This document shows, piece after piece, positions 4,796 through 7,106 of a DNA stretch of 7,106 bases. Source of the stretch: Desulfobacterales bacterium (GTDB lineage: Bacteria; Desulfobacterota; Desulfobacteria; Desulfobacterales; Desulfosalsimonadaceae). The stretch is taken from positions 1 through 7,106 of the forward strand of contig JAGXLE010000073.1 of the NCBI GenBank assembly GCA_018334855.1. Reading direction: 5' to 3'. Every line of letters starts with the position of its first letter. Within the stretch, counting starts at the first letter, position 1. The notes under the pieces were generated by a model. That model was not told where the DNA came from. It searched no databases and was given only the letters and a program-made list of their open reading frames with translations. The position numbers and the translations under genes were made by a program.

Positions 4796-6649
4796 ATGGA
4801 AGAGAAACTAAAAATTGCAATATCAAGCGGCAAGGGCGGCACAGGCAAAACTTTCATAGCCACCAATGTTGCCAGGGTGCTCGAAAGAACAGGGCGCTGC
4901 GTGCGCTACCTTGACTGTGATGTTGAAGAACCCAACGGGCATCTATTCTTAAAACCCGGTATTAATCAAAAAGAAGATGCCGTGGTGTTTTCCCCTGTCG
5001 GGATAGATAATGAAAAATGCAACGGGTGCGGTAAATGCGAGGAAAACTGCATGTATAACGCCATTTCCGTGATAAACGGGAAGGCCTTGTTCTTTCAGGA
5101 TCTCTGCCATATCTGTGGTGCCTGCACGCTTGTATGCCCGGAAAACGCAATAATAGAAAAAAACAGGGTGATCGGTACGATGGTGTGCGGCACCAGCGGC
5201 AAAATACAGGTGCATTACGGCTTATTAAAGACAGGAGAGGGGGGCATGTCGCCCCGGCTTATTAAAAAGGTAAAGCGGTATATTGACACGGGTGTAAACC
5301 TGCTCGATTCCCCTCCGGGGACTTCATGCCCTGTGGTGGAGACAATAAGCGATGCTGATCTTTGCGTGCTTGTTGCAGATCCCACCCCGTTCGGAATAAA
5401 TGACCTTAAACTCTCTGTTGACATGTGCAGAGAGATTGGCATCGAGCCTGTGGTCCTTATAAACAGGGCCGAGGATTTAAACAGCGACCTGTCAGATTAC
5501 TGCAGCAAAGAAGGCCTTGAAATTATAGGAAGTGTAGCCGATGACAGAGCTGTTGCCGAGTGTTACTCAGCAGGGAATCTTGCAGTGGACAAGCTGCCGG
5601 AATATGCGGATGTGTTTGCCCAAATGGCAGACAGGATAATTGAACTGGCAAAACAGGACCGTCCTGTTAAGGCGGAGAAAAAGATTCCGAAAATCCGGGT
5701 TGATAAAAACCTGGTGCAGGTCGGGGCAAAAAACACCCCGCCCGATCACAGCTCCAGGGAAATAGTGGTGATAAGCGGCAAAGGCGGAACGGGGAAGACA
5801 TCCATTGCTGCTGCATTTTGCGCTCTTGAGGAAAAACTGCTCATAGCCGACTGTGATGTGGATGCAGCTGATCTGCATCTGGTGCTATCACCGCAGGTGG
5901 TTGAGCAGGGAGCCTTCAGCGGCGGATACATGGCGAAAATTGATTCTGATGCATGTGTCGGCTGCGGTGAATGTTTTGAGCACTGCCGTTTTGATGCAAT
6001 TAAACAGGTGGAGCATAACAATAATACAGTATATCAGGTTGACGAGGTGTCATGTGAAGGCTGCGGAGTCTGCAGAATCGTATGTGAATATGAGGCTGTC
6101 AGCCTTGATGTGTGCGTCAACGGAGAATGGTTTCTCTCGGAAACCCGGTTCGGTCCCATGAGCCATGCAAAACTCGGTGTTGCAGAAGAGAATTCCGGTA
6201 AACTGGTAACCCTTGTTCGTAACAAAAAGGATGAACTGGCCGGAAAACACGGCCTGCAAAGAGCGCTTATTGACGGGTCCCCTGGTACCGGCTGTCCGGT
6301 TATCGCCTCGATTACGGGTACGGATTATGCCCTGGTTGTAACTGAGCCCACGGTGTCGGGAGTTCATGACCTGTACCGGGTTCTGGATGTGATAAAGTTT
6401 TTTAACATAAAGTCCGGCGTTATTGTGAACAAATATGATCTAAACCATGAAAAAACCAATGAGATAATCGGTATCACCCAGGAAGCCGGAAGCGAGTTCC
6501 TTGGCGCAATACCATATGACAAGTCCATTACAAAGGCGCAGCTAAAAGGCCTGTCAGTAGTGGAATATACAGATAACGAGACTACAGCGACCATCAATGA
6601 TATCTGGGAAAAGATATCGCACAGTGTCTATGAAACTGAAAAAGCATAA
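4796..6649 (+). CDS. Fused tandem MinD-type P-loop ATPase with two inserted ferredoxin domains
   Basis: Cytoplasmic 617-aa protein made of two MinD/Mrp-like ATPase units, each with an inserted two-cluster ferredoxin domain. Unit 1 (about 1-285) has the deviant Walker A GKGGTGKT (12-19), DCDVEEPNGHLFL, cysteine sets C75/78/81/85 and C104/107/110/114, and DSPPGTSCPV (171-180). After a charged linker, unit 2 (about 320-617) has GKGGTGKT (328-335), DCDVDAADLHLVL, C387/390/393/397 and C420/423/426/430, and DGSPGTGCPV (493-502). All sixteen cysteines are in CxxCxxCxxxC spacing, so four [4Fe-4S] clusters are predicted. Three of the four sets lack the usual proline after the last cysteine. The EEPN and DAADLH variants are those of two proteins normally encoded side by side, such as the paired ATPases of the ORP cluster in Desulfovibrio. 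Such ATPases are tied to Fe-S or cofactor assembly; the substrate here is unknown. A Fur box precedes it, and a CooC-like gene follows after 26 bp. Confidence 0.92.
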   Translation: MEEKLKIAISSGKGGTGKTFIATNVARVLERTGRCVRYLDCDVEEPNGHLFLKPGINQKEDAVVFSPVGIDNEKCNGCGKCEENCMYNAISVINGKALFFQDLCHICGACTLVCPENAIIEKNRVIGTMVCGTSGKIQVHYGLLKTGEGGMSPRLIKKVKRYIDTGVNLLDSPPGTSCPVVETISDADLCVLVADPTPFGINDLKLSVDMCREIGIEPVVLINRAEDLNSDLSDYCSKEGLEIIGSVADDRAVAECYSAGNLAVDKLPEYADVFAQMADRIIELAKQDRPVKAEKKIPKIRVDKNLVQVGAKNTPPDHSSREIVVISGKGGTGKTSIAAAFCALEEKLLIADCDVDAADLHLVLSPQVVEQGAFSGGYMAKIDSDACVGCGECFEHCRFDAIKQVEHNNNTVYQVDEVSCEGCGVCRIVCEYEAVSLDVCVNGEWFLSETRFGPMSHAKLGVAEENSGKLVTLVRNKKDELAGKHGLQRALIDGSPGTGCPVIASITGTDYALVVTEPTVSGVHDLYRVLDVIKFFNIKSGVIVNKYDLNHEKTNEIIGITQEAGSEFLGAIPYDKSITKAQLKGLSVVEYTDNETTATINDIWEKISHSVYETEKA

Positions 6650-6675
6650 TAAATTATTAAAAGGAATTTTGGGTT

Positions 6676-7106
6676 ATGAAGATTTCGGTTTGCGGAAAAG
6701 GCGGAAGCGGCAAAAGCACCGTTGTTACATTCCTGGCAAATCAGGCTCTGCAAAAAAATCTTGACGTCATGGTTATTGATGCAGATGATTCTAACGCCGG
6801 GCTTGCCAGGATGCTCGGGTTTGAAAGCCCTCCGGCTCCCTTGATGGATCTGGTGGGCGGCAAGTCAGGGATTAAAAAGAAAATGAGCGGTCAGAACCTT
6901 CTGGGTCAGGAGCAGATCAAAACCGGAGATTTTGAACCGGAATTTATCCGGCGCAGAAACGGTCTCATGTTTGTTGCAATTGGAAAAATTCTTCAGAATA
7001 TGGAGGGGTGCGCATGCCCCATGGGCGTTTTAAACAGGGAATTTTTAAAAAAAATTCGTCTGGAAGAAAAACAGATCGCCATTGTGGATATGGAAGTTCT
7101 CTCTCC
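6676..7106 (+). CDS. CooC-like ATPase, nickel-insertion type (partial, C-terminus off the right edge)
   Basis: The first 143 residues of a SIMIBI-class ATPase of the CooC family. Family members load nickel into carbon monoxide dehydrogenase or acetyl-CoA synthase using ATP, as dimers. Visible features are the deviant Walker A GKGGSGKST (7-15), VMVIDADDSNAGLARMLG (switch I region), MDLVGGKSGIKKKM, LMFVAIGKI, and GCACPMG with C112-x-C114. That CxC pair is the metal-binding motif at the CooC dimer interface. The last residues, IVDMEVLS, keep the Walker B Asp but differ from the usual DTEAG or DMEAG run. Full CooC proteins are about 250-265 aa. The start at 6676 is preceded by AAGGA (6661-6665). 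The spacing of 26 bp from the double ATPase suggests one Fur-controlled operon. Without a CODH gene in view, the client could be a CODH or another Ni/Fe protein, so no symbol is given. Confidence 0.85.
   Translation, partial: MKISVCGKGGSGKSTVVTFLANQALQKNLDVMVIDADDSNAGLARMLGFESPPAPLMDLVGGKSGIKKKMSGQNLLGQEQIKTGDFEPEFIRRRNGLMFVAIGKILQNMEGCACPMGVLNREFLKKIRLEEKQIAIVDMEVLS

Overview
The window looks like chromosomal DNA of an anaerobic, metal-cofactor-rich bacterium. A sulfate-reducing or related Desulfobacterota member is my best guess. This rests on the gene mix (a tungstate-uptake protein, MinD-type ATPases carrying ferredoxin domains, a CooC-type nickel-insertion ATPase) and on protein character, and the lineage is inference. 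There are six protein genes, two of them cut by the window edges. No tRNA, rRNA, CRISPR array or insertion sequence was seen.

Left part (1-1620, minus strand): a metal-oxyanion module. A one-component regulator, with an excisionase-like helix-turn-helix joined to a periplasmic-binding-protein-like sensor, is followed with an ATGA overlap by a TupA-type tungstate-binding protein that runs off the left edge. The regulator has its own sigma70-like promoter, whose -10 lies inside a tandem 12-bp direct repeat that could be its operator.

Middle (1693-3846, minus strand): a complete tex gene (RNA-binding transcription accessory protein) with a good promoter. The gap between tex and fur (3847-4271) holds the tex promoter, a strong + strand intrinsic terminator with no obvious gene in front of it, two smaller hairpins, and the fur promoter with a Fur box.

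Right part (4272-7106, plus strand): an iron-responsive block. fur is preceded by a near-consensus Fur box. A second Fur box, with the same 13-bp core in inverted orientation, sits in front of a 617-aa protein. That protein is a head-to-tail fusion of the two MinD-type ATPase/ferredoxin proteins usually encoded as adjacent separate genes. A CooC-like ATPase follows after 26 bp and is cut by the right edge. The simplest reading is that Fur represses itself and, when iron is replete, an operon for ATP-driven Fe-S or Ni/Fe cofactor handling. The most unusual parts are the double ATPase with four predicted [4Fe-4S] clusters, its pairing with a CooC-like protein, and the Fur control over both.
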